From NCBI GenBank assembly GCA_910583765.1, contig CAJTYS010000006.1, positions 62,001 to 126,000 of the forward strand: a DNA stretch of 64,000 nucleotides, given 5' to 3'. This DNA is from an uncultured Eubacteriales bacterium. GTDB lineage: Bacteria > Bacillota > Clostridia > Peptostreptococcales > Anaerovoracaceae. The first letter of the stretch is position 1. Each line of letters starts with the position of its first letter. The notes below the pieces were generated by a model. That model was not told the origin of the DNA. It was given only the letters and a program-made list of their open reading frames with translations, and did no database searches. The translations under genes and the position numbers were made by a program. Below, one piece after another: positions 33,567 to 41,221 of this stretch.

Positions 33567-36245
33567 ATGGAAGAAGCATCCAAAAGGAAGAAACCGGCTG
33601 AAACGCCGTCAAAACATATCAATATCGCTCTGCTGGCCCATGTGGACGCAGGAAAGACGACTTTATCAGAAGCCCTGCTGTACACGGCCGGCGCCATCCG
33701 CAAGCTGGGCAGGGTAGATCACGGCAGCGCCTTTCTGGACACAGACGCGCAGGAACGGGCCAGGGGCATCACCATCTTTTCTAAGCAAGCCCAGCTGCAG
33801 TATGGAGATATGGAGATCATGCTTTTGGACACGCCGGGACATGTGGATTTTTCTGCGGAAATGGAGCGGACCCTGCAAGTGCTGGATTACGGCGTGCTGG
33901 TGATCAGCGGCAAGGACGGCGTGCAGGGCCATACGGGGACTTTATGGAAGCTGCTGAAAAAACACAAGATCCCCACTTTTCTGTTTCTCAATAAAATGGA
34001 CCTAGAGGGCACGGACCGAAAGGCTCTCATGGAAGAACTGAAACGGACTTTGGACGAAGGATGCGTGGACTTTTCCACAAAGGAAGGCTTCGCGGAGCAG
34101 GCGGCCATGTGTGATGAAGCTCTGCTGGAGGAATATTTGGAGACAGATGATGTGAAACAAGAGAGCATCAGCCGCTGCGTCAAAGAGCGAAAACTGTTTC
34201 CCTGCTATTTCGGATCAGCCCTCAAGCTGGAAGGCATTGAGGCGCTTTTGCAGGGGCTTTCAGATTTCATCCAGGAGCCAAGCTATCCGGCAGAGTTCGG
34301 GGCCAGGGTCTACAAGATCACCAGGGACAGCCAGGGAAACAGGCTGACTCACATGAAGATCACAGGCGGCGCGCTCCAGGTCAAGGATTTTCTCACAAAA
34401 GAAAAGGATGGAGAAAAGGCGGATCAGCTGCGGATCTATTCTGGGGAGAAATTCAAGACTCAGGAAACCGTCACCGCAGGCAGTATCTGTGCGGTAAAGG
34501 GGCCGGAACGGACTTATGCTGGGCAGGCGCTGGGATGTGAAACAGCCCGGTGGGAAGCTGTTCTGGAGCCAGTGCTCACTTATCGAGTCGGTCTTTCAGA
34601 AGGCACGGACCCCCACTCGGCTCTTTTGAAATTAAAACAGCTGGAAGAAGAGGATCCGCAGCTCCATATTGTCTGGAACCAGCAGCTGAAAGAGATCCAG
34701 CTCCAGCTCATGGGAGAAGTCCAGCTGGAGATCTTGACCAACATCATTGCCCAGCGTTTTGGCCTTGCTGTCACCTTTGGCACAGGCCAGATCGCTTATA
34801 AAGAAACCATCGCGGAGCCAGTGGTGGGAGCAGGGCACTTTGAACCCTTGCGCCATTATGCGGAAGTCCATTTGTTGCTGGAACCAGGGGCCAGGGGCAG
34901 CGGTGTGATTTTGAACACCGCATGCAGCGAGGATGTGCTGGATCGGAACTGGCAGCGTCTGATCTTGACGCACTTGGCAGAAAAAGACCATCTGGGAGCT
35001 TTGACCGGTTCACCGGTGACAGACGTGAAGATCACGCTGCTCACAGGAAAGGCACATTTGAAACACACAGAAGGCGGAGATTTCCGCCAGGCCACTTATC
35101 GGGCAGTTCGTCAGGGCCTGCGGAAGGCAGTGCCTGTGCTGCTGGAGCCTTGGTACGAGTTTCAGCTGGAAGTGCCCGCAGACCTTGTGGGACGGGCCAT
35201 GTCGGATATCCAGAAAATGGGCGGCAGCTTTGAAACGCCGCAGGCTGTGGGCGATGCGTCTTTGTTTCAGGGAAAAGCGCCTGTTTCCGAAATGAAGGAT
35301 TATGCCATTGAAGTGGCTTCCTACACAAAGGGGCGAGGGAGGCTGAGCCTTGCTGTCAGCGGATATGAGCCATGCCATGACACGGAGCGGGTAGTGGCGG
35401 CCATTGGCTATGACCCGGATCGGGATGTGGAAAACACTGCGGACTCTGTGTTCTGTGAGCACGGAGCAGGTTTTAATGTAAAATGGGATGAAGTGGAAGA
35501 ACATCTGCATTTGGACAGCGGCTGGCAGTCATCCTCAGGACAAAGAGACGCGGAGGATCTCCAAAAGAGGATGCCGACAGTCTCTGTCTCCTCCAGCAGG
35601 CGCGGGTACGGAGGGACATCCCAGGAAGACCAGGAGTTAGGGCGCATCTTTGAGCGAACTTACGGCGCAGGCGCGGCCAAACAAAAAAAATCGATTCCTG
35701 GAAAGACCGTGGAAGCGGAAAAAAAACAAGTCAGCATCAAACCCGCGGAAATCCTGCCAGAATACTTGCTGGTGGACGGATACAATATCATTTTCGCTTG
35801 GGATGAGCTGAAAGCCCTGGCAAAGATCAGCCTGGACGCTGCTCGGGAAGCTCTGATCGAGATCCTTTCCAATTATCAGGGCTACCGGAAATGCCGGATC
35901 ATCGCTGTCTTTGACGCATACAAGGTCAAGGGCGGAGAGCGGCGCTTTGAGACCCATGACAACATTGACGTGGTGTATACCAAGGAAGCGGAGACTGCGG
36001 ACACTTACATTGAAAAAGCGACTTATGAAATGGCGAAGAAATACCGTGTGCGGGTAGCCACTTCCGACAATCTGGAGCAAATGATCATCCTGGGAAACGG
36101 CGCGTTCAAAGTGTCGGCCAAAGAATTCCAGGCAGAGATTGAGCAGACCAACGCGGAGATCACAGCTTTCCTAACAGAATACAATCGGAAAAGCAGCATG
36201 GAGAGCAGGCACAGGCTCCAGCTTCCGGAAAAAAAGCAGCCTTGA
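33567..36245 (+). CDS. TetM-like ribosomal GTPase fused to a Rae1/YacP-like NYN endoribonuclease domain
   Basis: An 892-residue two-part protein. Residues about 15-640 form an EF-G/TetM-type translation GTPase: AHVDAGKTT (G1, about 24), DTPGHVDFS (G3, about 91), NKMD (G4, about 145), then domains II-V. A Ser/Arg/Lys-rich linker with EDQELGRIFERTYG (about 688-705) follows. Residues about 729-875 match the NYN nuclease Rae1/YacP: LLVDGYNII, VFDAYKVKGG, YTKEAETADTYIEK and VRVATSDNLEQ, including the acidic residues expected for metal-dependent RNA cleavage. Rae1 in Bacillus cuts mRNA in the ribosomal A site; TetM binds the same site. The chain therefore could be a self-delivering A-site nuclease (inference). 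It lies just after the nucleoside-salvage genes, with its own ribosome site. Confidence 0.88.
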   Translation: MEEASKRKKPAETPSKHINIALLAHVDAGKTTLSEALLYTAGAIRKLGRVDHGSAFLDTDAQERARGITIFSKQAQLQYGDMEIMLLDTPGHVDFSAEMERTLQVLDYGVLVISGKDGVQGHTGTLWKLLKKHKIPTFLFLNKMDLEGTDRKALMEELKRTLDEGCVDFSTKEGFAEQAAMCDEALLEEYLETDDVKQESISRCVKERKLFPCYFGSALKLEGIEALLQGLSDFIQEPSYPAEFGARVYKITRDSQGNRLTHMKITGGALQVKDFLTKEKDGEKADQLRIYSGEKFKTQETVTAGSICAVKGPERTYAGQALGCETARWEAVLEPVLTYRVGLSEGTDPHSALLKLKQLEEEDPQLHIVWNQQLKEIQLQLMGEVQLEILTNIIAQRFGLAVTFGTGQIAYKETIAEPVVGAGHFEPLRHYAEVHLLLEPGARGSGVILNTACSEDVLDRNWQRLILTHLAEKDHLGALTGSPVTDVKITLLTGKAHLKHTEGGDFRQATYRAVRQGLRKAVPVLLEPWYEFQLEVPADLVGRAMSDIQKMGGSFETPQAVGDASLFQGKAPVSEMKDYAIEVASYTKGRGRLSLAVSGYEPCHDTERVVAAIGYDPDRDVENTADSVFCEHGAGFNVKWDEVEEHLHLDSGWQSSSGQRDAEDLQKRMPTVSVSSSRRGYGGTSQEDQELGRIFERTYGAGAAKQKKSIPGKTVEAEKKQVSIKPAEILPEYLLVDGYNIIFAWDELKALAKISLDAAREALIEILSNYQGYRKCRIIAVFDAYKVKGGERRFETHDNIDVVYTKEAETADTYIEKATYEMAKKYRVRVATSDNLEQMIILGNGAFKVSAKEFQAEIEQTNAEITAFLTEYNRKSSMESRHRLQLPEKKQP

Positions 36246-36260
36246 CGCAAAAGCAAGAAG

Positions 36261-36290
36261 CTCTGTCGAATTTCATCGACAGGGTTTTTT
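36261..36290 (+). terminator. Rho-independent terminator after the GTPase-nuclease gene
   Basis: CTGTCGA (36263-36269) pairs with TCGACAG (36276-36282), followed by six Ts. Confidence 0.8.
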
Positions 36291-36780
36291 CGTGGAAAAA
36301 ATGTCAGAATCATCACAAGACACAAATCAAATCCATCAGGCAAACAAAACTGTGGATAACTAAAAAATGATAACGCCTGAAACATTGGAATTTCAATGAC
36401 TGTTAGAATATGGTTATCCACATGGGTCAGGGGATAAAATTGTATACGATTTCAAAAAATCTGTGGAAAATCAGCTCAATGGCGATAAAACAAGGGATGC
36501 GGGCTGTTGAAAAGTGTCAGTGTCAGGAAGAGGGGAAAGAAACTAAAAATTTACAATACAGAAAAGAACGATGCTCCTGTTTTCATAATATAGGAAACAT
36601 CAATAAAATCTACCTTTGAAGCAGATGAAACAGAATCAGTGAAGCCAACTTTAGTCCAAAGCCAAGAACGTCTGCTGCTGAAAACACATAAGCAGAGCAC
36701 TTGTTTTGATTAACTGATTCATATAATTGAATATGAAATTAAATAAATCAATTTGTATATTAAAAATATTGATTCTAGTA
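36291..36780. other. Intergenic region with DnaA-box pair
   Basis: No gene is supported in this roughly 490-base, AT-rich stretch. The one clear feature is the pair of DnaA boxes (36351-36359 and 36414-36422). The part after 36480 shows only weak coding-like patterns. Confidence 0.45.
36351..36422. promoter_or_regulatory. Inverted pair of consensus DnaA boxes
   Basis: TGTGGATAA (36351-36359) and TTATCCACA (36414-36422) are both perfect 9-base DnaA boxes, in opposite orientation, with 54 bases between them. Confidence 0.55.
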
Positions 36781-36809
36781 TTGACAATATTCTGCAAAAC
36801 CTGTATATT
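36781..36809 (+). promoter_or_regulatory. SigA-type promoter for the DUF2089 operon
   Basis: TTGACA (36781-36786), 17-base spacer, TATATT (36804-36809), only about 21 bases before the start codon, so the leader is very short. Confidence 0.75.
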
Positions 36810-36830
36810 AGTAAGTGCAGGAGGGAAGAT

Positions 36831-37193
36831 ATGATGAACAAAGTGATCAGCCGCTGCCCAGTGTGCGGTGAAGAATTGACCGTGAGCCGGCTAAAATGCG
36901 GTTCCTGTCAGACGGTGATCGAAAACAAGTTCAAATTGAGCAAATTCGATTACCTTTCTGCCGAAGATCTATACTTTACAGAAACATTTATCAGATGCCG
37001 GGGCAATATCAAAGAGGTGGAAAAGGAATTAAAGATTTCCTATCCCACGGTTCGGGCAAAGCTGGACAGCGTGATCAAAAAGCTGGGGTACGAGGCGAAT
37101 CAGGGGGAAGAGGGTTCCAAAAAAGAAGAGATTTTAAGGGCGTTGGAAAAAGGGGAAATGACAGCAGAAGAGGCCATCGCCCAGCTCAAGTAA
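36831..37193 (+). CDS. DUF2089 family zinc-ribbon/HTH protein
   Basis: A 120-residue protein of the DUF2089 family. It starts with a zinc ribbon (CPVCG at about 9-13 and CGSC at about 24-27) followed by a helix-turn-helix-like segment (CRGNIKEVEKELKISYPTV, about 56-74) and a short C-terminal SHOCT-like helix pair (GEMTAEEAIAQL). This suggests a DNA-binding regulator; its target is unknown. GGAGGG precedes ATG 36831 (an ATG at 36834 is equally placed). It is first in a three-gene operon with two small proteins that share its C-terminal motif. Confidence 0.8.
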   Translation: MMNKVISRCPVCGEELTVSRLKCGSCQTVIENKFKLSKFDYLSAEDLYFTETFIRCRGNIKEVEKELKISYPTVRAKLDSVIKKLGYEANQGEEGSKKEEILRALEKGEMTAEEAIAQLK

Positions 37194-37220
37194 GTTCAAA
37201 AGGAGGTAAAAGAGGCGAAA

Positions 37221-37592
37221 ATGGATGAGAAATTAAGGATTTTAAAAATGATTGAAGAGGGAACCATCACAGCAGAGCAAGCAGCGGAACTGATGAGCGC
37301 CCTGGGGACAGAGCAGGAAATCGGACTCCCCAGCACTTATGACAAGAAGATGCTGCGGATCATCGTGGACGGTGGAAACGGCGATAAAGTGAACATGCAG
37401 TTTCCGGTAGGGGCCGTCAAACGGATTTTGAACGCCACAGGAAGCCTCCCAATTGGAGATCACACTTTGGAAGGCGTTGATTTCGCAGCTATGATAGAGG
37501 CCATTTCCGAGTGCCTGGACGATGAAATAGAAGGGGATTTCGTCAATGTGAAGGCCGCGGATGGGACGACCGTTCGCGTGTTCGTGGATTAA
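37221..37592 (+). CDS. SHOCT-like domain protein
   Basis: A 123-residue soluble protein. The N-terminal helices KMIEEGTITAEQAAELMSAL (about 9-28) are a SHOCT-like oligomerisation motif found in the YvlB/LiaX group and in DUF2089 partners. The rest (about 40-123) is a compact beta-rich domain ending in VNVKAADGTTVRVFVD. The following gene encodes a second copy of this C-terminal domain. It starts 27 bases after the DUF2089 gene with an AGGAGG site, so they are co-translated. Function is unknown; a role in envelope-stress signalling is only suggested by the YvlB resemblance. Confidence 0.7.
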   Translation: MDEKLRILKMIEEGTITAEQAAELMSALGTEQEIGLPSTYDKKMLRIIVDGGNGDKVNMQFPVGAVKRILNATGSLPIGDHTLEGVDFAAMIEAISECLDDEIEGDFVNVKAADGTTVRVFVD

Positions 37593-37607
37593 GCCGGAAG
37601 AACAGGG

Positions 37608-37871
37608 ATGAAAGTGAAGATTCGGGCAGGCAGTTTTCGCATGTCGCTGGCCTTGCCCCTGAGCATGGCCCCATGGATCACAAAGTGGATTCCCCAGTCT
37701 GCTTTTGACAACATGCGAGCACGGACAAAGCCGCCCTATGACCAGTTGGTGACAAAGGAAACCTGCCGAATGCTCATTGGAGAATGCGTGGGGGCGTTGA
37801 AAGGGCACAAGGGTTTGGAGATCGTTCATGTGGAAGCCGCAGATGGGACGTTTGTTTCCGTTATATTGTGA
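37608..37871 (+). CDS. Small protein related to the preceding gene's C-terminal domain
   Basis: An 87-residue protein. It opens with KVKIRAGSFRMSLALPLSM and ends with VHVEAADGTFVSVIL, matching in pattern the C-terminal domain of the gene before it (RIIVDGGNGDKVNMQFPVG and VNVKAADGTTVRVFVD) but lacking the SHOCT helices. The two may have arisen by duplication and could associate. It begins 15 bases after that gene's stop and is followed by a terminator, closing the operon. I cannot assign a function. Confidence 0.7.
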   Translation: MKVKIRAGSFRMSLALPLSMAPWITKWIPQSAFDNMRARTKPPYDQLVTKETCRMLIGECVGALKGHKGLEIVHVEAADGTFVSVIL

Positions 37872-37930
37872 GAATTTTCGAGATGGGACGAGATGGGAAA
37901 GGTTTTCCGTATCAATCGAAATGACAATCA

Positions 37931-37972
37931 AAAAGCAAACCAGGTTTCAAAACCTTCTGGTTTGCTTTTTTG
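37931..37972 (+). terminator. Rho-independent terminator
   Basis: AAAAGCAAACCAG (37931-37943) pairs with CTGGTTTGCTTTT (37957-37969), with a T-run. It ends the DUF2089 operon. Confidence 0.85.
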
Positions 37973-38035
37973 TCTTAGAGTGCCAATGCGCATCTTAACG
38001 CACAGGCCTGCCGCATGGATCAACGCTTCGCAGCT

Positions 38036-38605
38036 TTATGCGATAGCATCAAAATACCGGCCTTTTTCTTCTGTTTCCAGCCCCACCTGGAATTTTTCCG
38101 CCATGCGCGCTTGCTCAGGCGTTGACTTGGTGACAGTACGGGTCGTTCCGCCGGAAATGTACGGAGTGCCGCATTCTGGACAGATGGCTGACCGATAAGT
38201 CACGGACTGGCTGACCACCTTGCGGTCTTCTCTGGCAGCTGCCGCCCGTTCCCGAGTGACGTGCTCGCCTTCATGGGCCCTTACTGCTCCCGCAGCGTTT
38301 TCCGGGCTGATTTTGGTCGGGGTTTTGAAAGAAACGCCAGGATCGTTGGAGCCGTCTTTGTATTTGCGGTTTTTACAAGTCTGGCATTCGTAACTGTCAA
38401 AATTTCTCCCATTGTTTTCCCGCTGGTTTTTCGTCTTTTCCGCGCCATCTTTGCTGAGATCCGCCACAGTGGGGATGCTGTTTTCTCCATGCGGGCCATA
38501 AAACAGATCGCCGCTCACCGGCTTTTGCGCCTGGCCCATGTTCCGCAGCTGAGGCGGGTATTGGAATTGGTTGTTGTATTGTGTGTTGAATCCAGGGTAA
38601 TTCAT
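38036..38605 (-). CDS. SprA-like putative metallopeptidase (HExxH)
   Basis: A 189-residue protein with no signal peptide or membrane segment. A CQTCKNRKYKDGSNDP segment (about 75-90) precedes VRAHEGEHV (about 108-116), an HExxH zinc-protease-like motif, and then CPECGTPYISGG (about 142). The layout resembles the SprA-related family, where the HExxH is followed by a conserved region; enzymatic activity has not been shown to my knowledge. The N-terminus is Asn/Gln/Pro-rich and looks disordered. It is a single-gene unit read toward the DUF2089 operon, with GGGGAGATG before ATG 38605. Confidence 0.65.
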   Translation of the reverse strand: MNYPGFNTQYNNQFQYPPQLRNMGQAQKPVSGDLFYGPHGENSIPTVADLSKDGAEKTKNQRENNGRNFDSYECQTCKNRKYKDGSNDPGVSFKTPTKISPENAAGAVRAHEGEHVTRERAAAAREDRKVVSQSVTYRSAICPECGTPYISGGTTRTVTKSTPEQARMAEKFQVGLETEEKGRYFDAIA

Positions 38606-38729
38606 GATGACATCTCCCCTTTCTATGATGTATAAGCGCTATCCTTACTTTACCATATCCCTGCTGCCGCCACAAGACTTTCTTGCGTTTTTCCTTGCGC
38701 CAATGGGAACTTTTCAGGGTCAATGGGAG

Positions 38730-38758
38730 TTGACAGAAGATTTGACCAATAGTATGAT
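38730..38758 (+). promoter_or_regulatory. SigA-type promoter for the AIM24 gene
   Basis: TTGACA (38730-38735), 17-base spacer, TATGAT (38753-38758), 43 bases before the start. Confidence 0.75.
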
Positions 38759-38801
38759 ATCTGTATGAATCATCAAATATCGCAACACAAGGAGGAACAC
38801 G

Positions 38802-39482
38802 ATGAACTATAAAATGATTGGAAAGACCATTCCAGCAGTAGAAGTACAATTGAATCGGGGAGAGACCATGTTTTCCCAGTCCGGAGGCATGGCATGGCAG
38901 AGCGATGGCATTGAAATGTCCACCAACACCAGAGGCGGCGTGCTGAAAGGGCTTGGCAGGATGTTTGCGGGAGAATCCATGTTTATCGCGCATTACCAGG
39001 CGGTAAGGGACAATGCGTTCATCAGTTTCGCGTCCACTGTGCCAGGCAGCATTGTTCCAGTGGATGTGGGCAGAAACAATGGATTGATCATACAGAAAGG
39101 CGCGTTTCTTTGCGCGGAAAATTCCGTGCAGCTGGAAACCGTGTTCACGAAGAAGTTCAGCGCCGGCTTTTTCGGTGGTGAAGGCTTTATCCTGCAGCAG
39201 CTGCAGGGAAGCGGCATGGCGTTTTTGGAAATCGATGGCGATGTGGAGCAGCGGGACCTGCAGCCAGGGGAAGTGCTGAAAGTGGACACTGGCAACGTGG
39301 CGGCCTTTTCTCCATCCGTGGGCTATGAGATTGAAACTGTGAAAGGCATGGGAAACATCCTCTTTGGCGGCGAAGGGCTGTTCCTCACAAAGCTGACTGG
39401 TCCAGGAAAGGTCATTCTCCAGACCATGAACTTCGCGGAATTTGCCGGACACATCGCAGCAAGGATCCCTAGCAACGGATAA
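38802..39482 (+). CDS. AIM24/TIGR00266 family protein
   Basis: A 226-residue beta-rich protein of the AIM24 (TIGR00266) family, widespread in bacteria and mitochondria and without a known biochemical activity. Landmarks are ETMFSQSGGMAWQSDGIEM (about 21-39), the FAGESMF turn (about 55), GGEGFILQQLQGSG (about 124) and GGEGLFLTKLTGPG (about 187), two equivalent strands of the double-barrel fold. It has an AGGAGG site before ATG 38802, its own promoter, and no operon partner. Confidence 0.88.
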   Translation: MNYKMIGKTIPAVEVQLNRGETMFSQSGGMAWQSDGIEMSTNTRGGVLKGLGRMFAGESMFIAHYQAVRDNAFISFASTVPGSIVPVDVGRNNGLIIQKGAFLCAENSVQLETVFTKKFSAGFFGGEGFILQQLQGSGMAFLEIDGDVEQRDLQPGEVLKVDTGNVAAFSPSVGYEIETVKGMGNILFGGEGLFLTKLTGPGKVILQTMNFAEFAGHIAARIPSNG

Positions 39483-39602
39483 GTAAACAAATTTTGCGGC
39501 CAAACATGACAGATGTTGTGGTTATGGGTTAGAAGGTCAAATAATCAGAAAATATCGATAATGATTTTGGCATGAAGAAAAGGGAAACATGGCAATAAAC
39601 AA

Positions 39603-39632
39603 ATTTCCTGGGAAACGAATTTCCGCTATAAT
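39603..39632 (+). promoter_or_regulatory. Possible promoter and operator of the saccharopine-dehydrogenase-like gene
   Basis: TATAAT (39627-39632) is preceded by TTTCCTGGGAAA (39604-39615) and GGAAACGAATTTCC (39611-39624), two overlapping dyads. The -35 region is poor, which fits regulated use. Confidence 0.4.
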
Positions 39633-39677
39633 AAAGCCATAGAAAATCAAAGACAGAGAAAAGTGAGGTACATAGAT

Positions 39678-40919
39678 ATGGCTTTAAAAAAAGTGTTAGT
39701 TTTAGGAACCGGCGCACAGGGAACGACAGTGGCAAAGCGGCTGGACGAAGAGCCTAACGTAGGGGAAATCATCTGCGCGGACTATGACAAAGCGGCAGTG
39801 GACGAGTTAGTGGCAGAGCTGAAAAAGGCAAAAGGGACACAGTGCGACGCCAATGATCTGCAGGCGATCATCAAATGCGCCCAGGGCGTGGACTTGATCG
39901 TGAACGCGCTTCCTTTGGAATTTGGGAAAAACGTATTAGACGCGGCTCTGGAAGTAAAAGCGAATTATCAGGACTTTTCGTCTTCCACTGCTTTTGATGA
40001 AGACCTGGTTGAAGGCTGGGTTCGGGGCATGAAATATCAGTTCGATGTTTACAGCCCAAAATTCAAAGAGATCGGCAAACTGGCCATTATCGGAACTGGT
40101 TCGGCTCCAGGATTGATCTGCTGTGCCACGAGAGACGCCATGAAGCATCTGGATACCTGCGAAACCATCTACAATTTCGTATGGGAAGGCGTAGAAGCCA
40201 AAAGATTCCAGCCTTTCTGGTGGTCAGCTGAAACCGCCATCCAGGACATGAGCGAGCCTGCGCACACCTTTGAAAACGGCAAGCTGATTTTAAGGCCGCC
40301 ATTTGAAGATCCGATCAATAGAAAGTATGATTACATGGATCGTGAAGTCACGTTCTTGAACCACTGCCACGATGAGCCGGTTCAGTACGGACTGAACGCT
40401 GAAAAGTATTTCAAAGGCTGCAAGAACGCATATTTCAAGTATGCTGGCACAGGCATGGACTTTGCGGAACCGCTTTACCGGGCAGGCCTTCTGGATCACG
40501 AAGAAAAAGAATTCAAAGGCCGCAAGGTAGTTCCATTCGATGTGATTGTTGGAAGCGTGCCGGCAGCGCCGAAATTCGAGCATGAAATCAAAGAAATCAT
40601 TGACGAAGGAATCGTGTGCGACAGTGGCTGCATGGTAGTGGAAGCCTATGGTAAGAAGGATGGAAAAGACGTGCTGGTAGAAAACCATGTATTTGCGCCT
40701 GGAATCGTGGAAGCCTTTGAAAAAGCTGGCATGACAGGTGAGATGTATCTGACTGGACAGGGCGGGTTCCTGTTCTCCAAGATGTTCGTGAACGATGATT
40801 ACGGAGATCTGACAGGTCTGATTTCCTCCGACATGCTGCCGATGGATAAGGTTGACAAATATCTGGCATATGCCAAAGAGCTGGATATCACTGTGGAAAC
40901 AAAAGTGAAAGAATTATAG
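39678..40919 (+). CDS. Saccharopine dehydrogenase-like oxidoreductase
   Basis: A 413-residue NAD(P)-dependent enzyme of the saccharopine dehydrogenase/carboxynorspermidine synthase family. The dinucleotide motif GTGAQGTTVAKRL (about 9-21) opens a Rossmann domain; ALPLEFGKNVLDAALE and GTGSAPGLICCATRDAM follow, and the C-terminal domain (about 150-380) is of the Sacchrp_dh_C type. The true substrate is uncertain: lysine or polyamine metabolism are the family's known roles. ATG 39678 is preferred to the start at 39663 because GTGAGGTA lies at correct spacing. A TATAAT box at 39627-39632 with TTTCC/GGAAA palindromes beside it probably drives it. Confidence 0.82.
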   Translation: MALKKVLVLGTGAQGTTVAKRLDEEPNVGEIICADYDKAAVDELVAELKKAKGTQCDANDLQAIIKCAQGVDLIVNALPLEFGKNVLDAALEVKANYQDFSSSTAFDEDLVEGWVRGMKYQFDVYSPKFKEIGKLAIIGTGSAPGLICCATRDAMKHLDTCETIYNFVWEGVEAKRFQPFWWSAETAIQDMSEPAHTFENGKLILRPPFEDPINRKYDYMDREVTFLNHCHDEPVQYGLNAEKYFKGCKNAYFKYAGTGMDFAEPLYRAGLLDHEEKEFKGRKVVPFDVIVGSVPAAPKFEHEIKEIIDEGIVCDSGCMVVEAYGKKDGKDVLVENHVFAPGIVEAFEKAGMTGEMYLTGQGGFLFSKMFVNDDYGDLTGLISSDMLPMDKVDKYLAYAKELDITVETKVKEL

Positions 40920-41001
40920 GCAAAGCAGCTGTGGCATGAGAGGCGGAGTTTTGCGCTCTGGCTCCAGCATCTGATGGAAGACATCAAAAAATGATCATGA
41001 A

Positions 41002-41044
41002 CCCCCTGAGCTTGTCTGGGAAACCAGATAACCAGGGGGCTTTT
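41002..41044 (+). terminator. Rho-independent terminator
   Basis: CCCCCTG (41002-41008) pairs with CAGGGGG (41033-41039), with an inner CTGG/CCAG stem on a GAAA loop and then TTTT. Confidence 0.85.
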
Positions 41045-41221
41045 GCGGTATCATGAAATGGCTGTGGTTGGAACTATGGATTGACAGGTGGATGAGGGGT
41101 CTGGCATTGAACAGATTCTTCAAATGCCTGTTTTGGATTGCTGGGCTTGGGAAGATGGGGTATAATCAATGAAAGGGGGCGGCGCTGCCGCGATGAAACG
41201 TAAGCAAAAGGGGGACACGCA

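Noticed and set aside
36291..36780. Calling the DnaA-box region a replication origin
   Set aside because: Only two boxes are present, with no dnaA, dnaN or AT-rich unwinding element in the expected arrangement.
38397..39503. A 368-codon minus-strand frame spanning the AIM24 gene
   Set aside because: It crosses the promoter and the whole AIM24 coding region and overlaps the SprA-like gene in another frame; no domain is visible.
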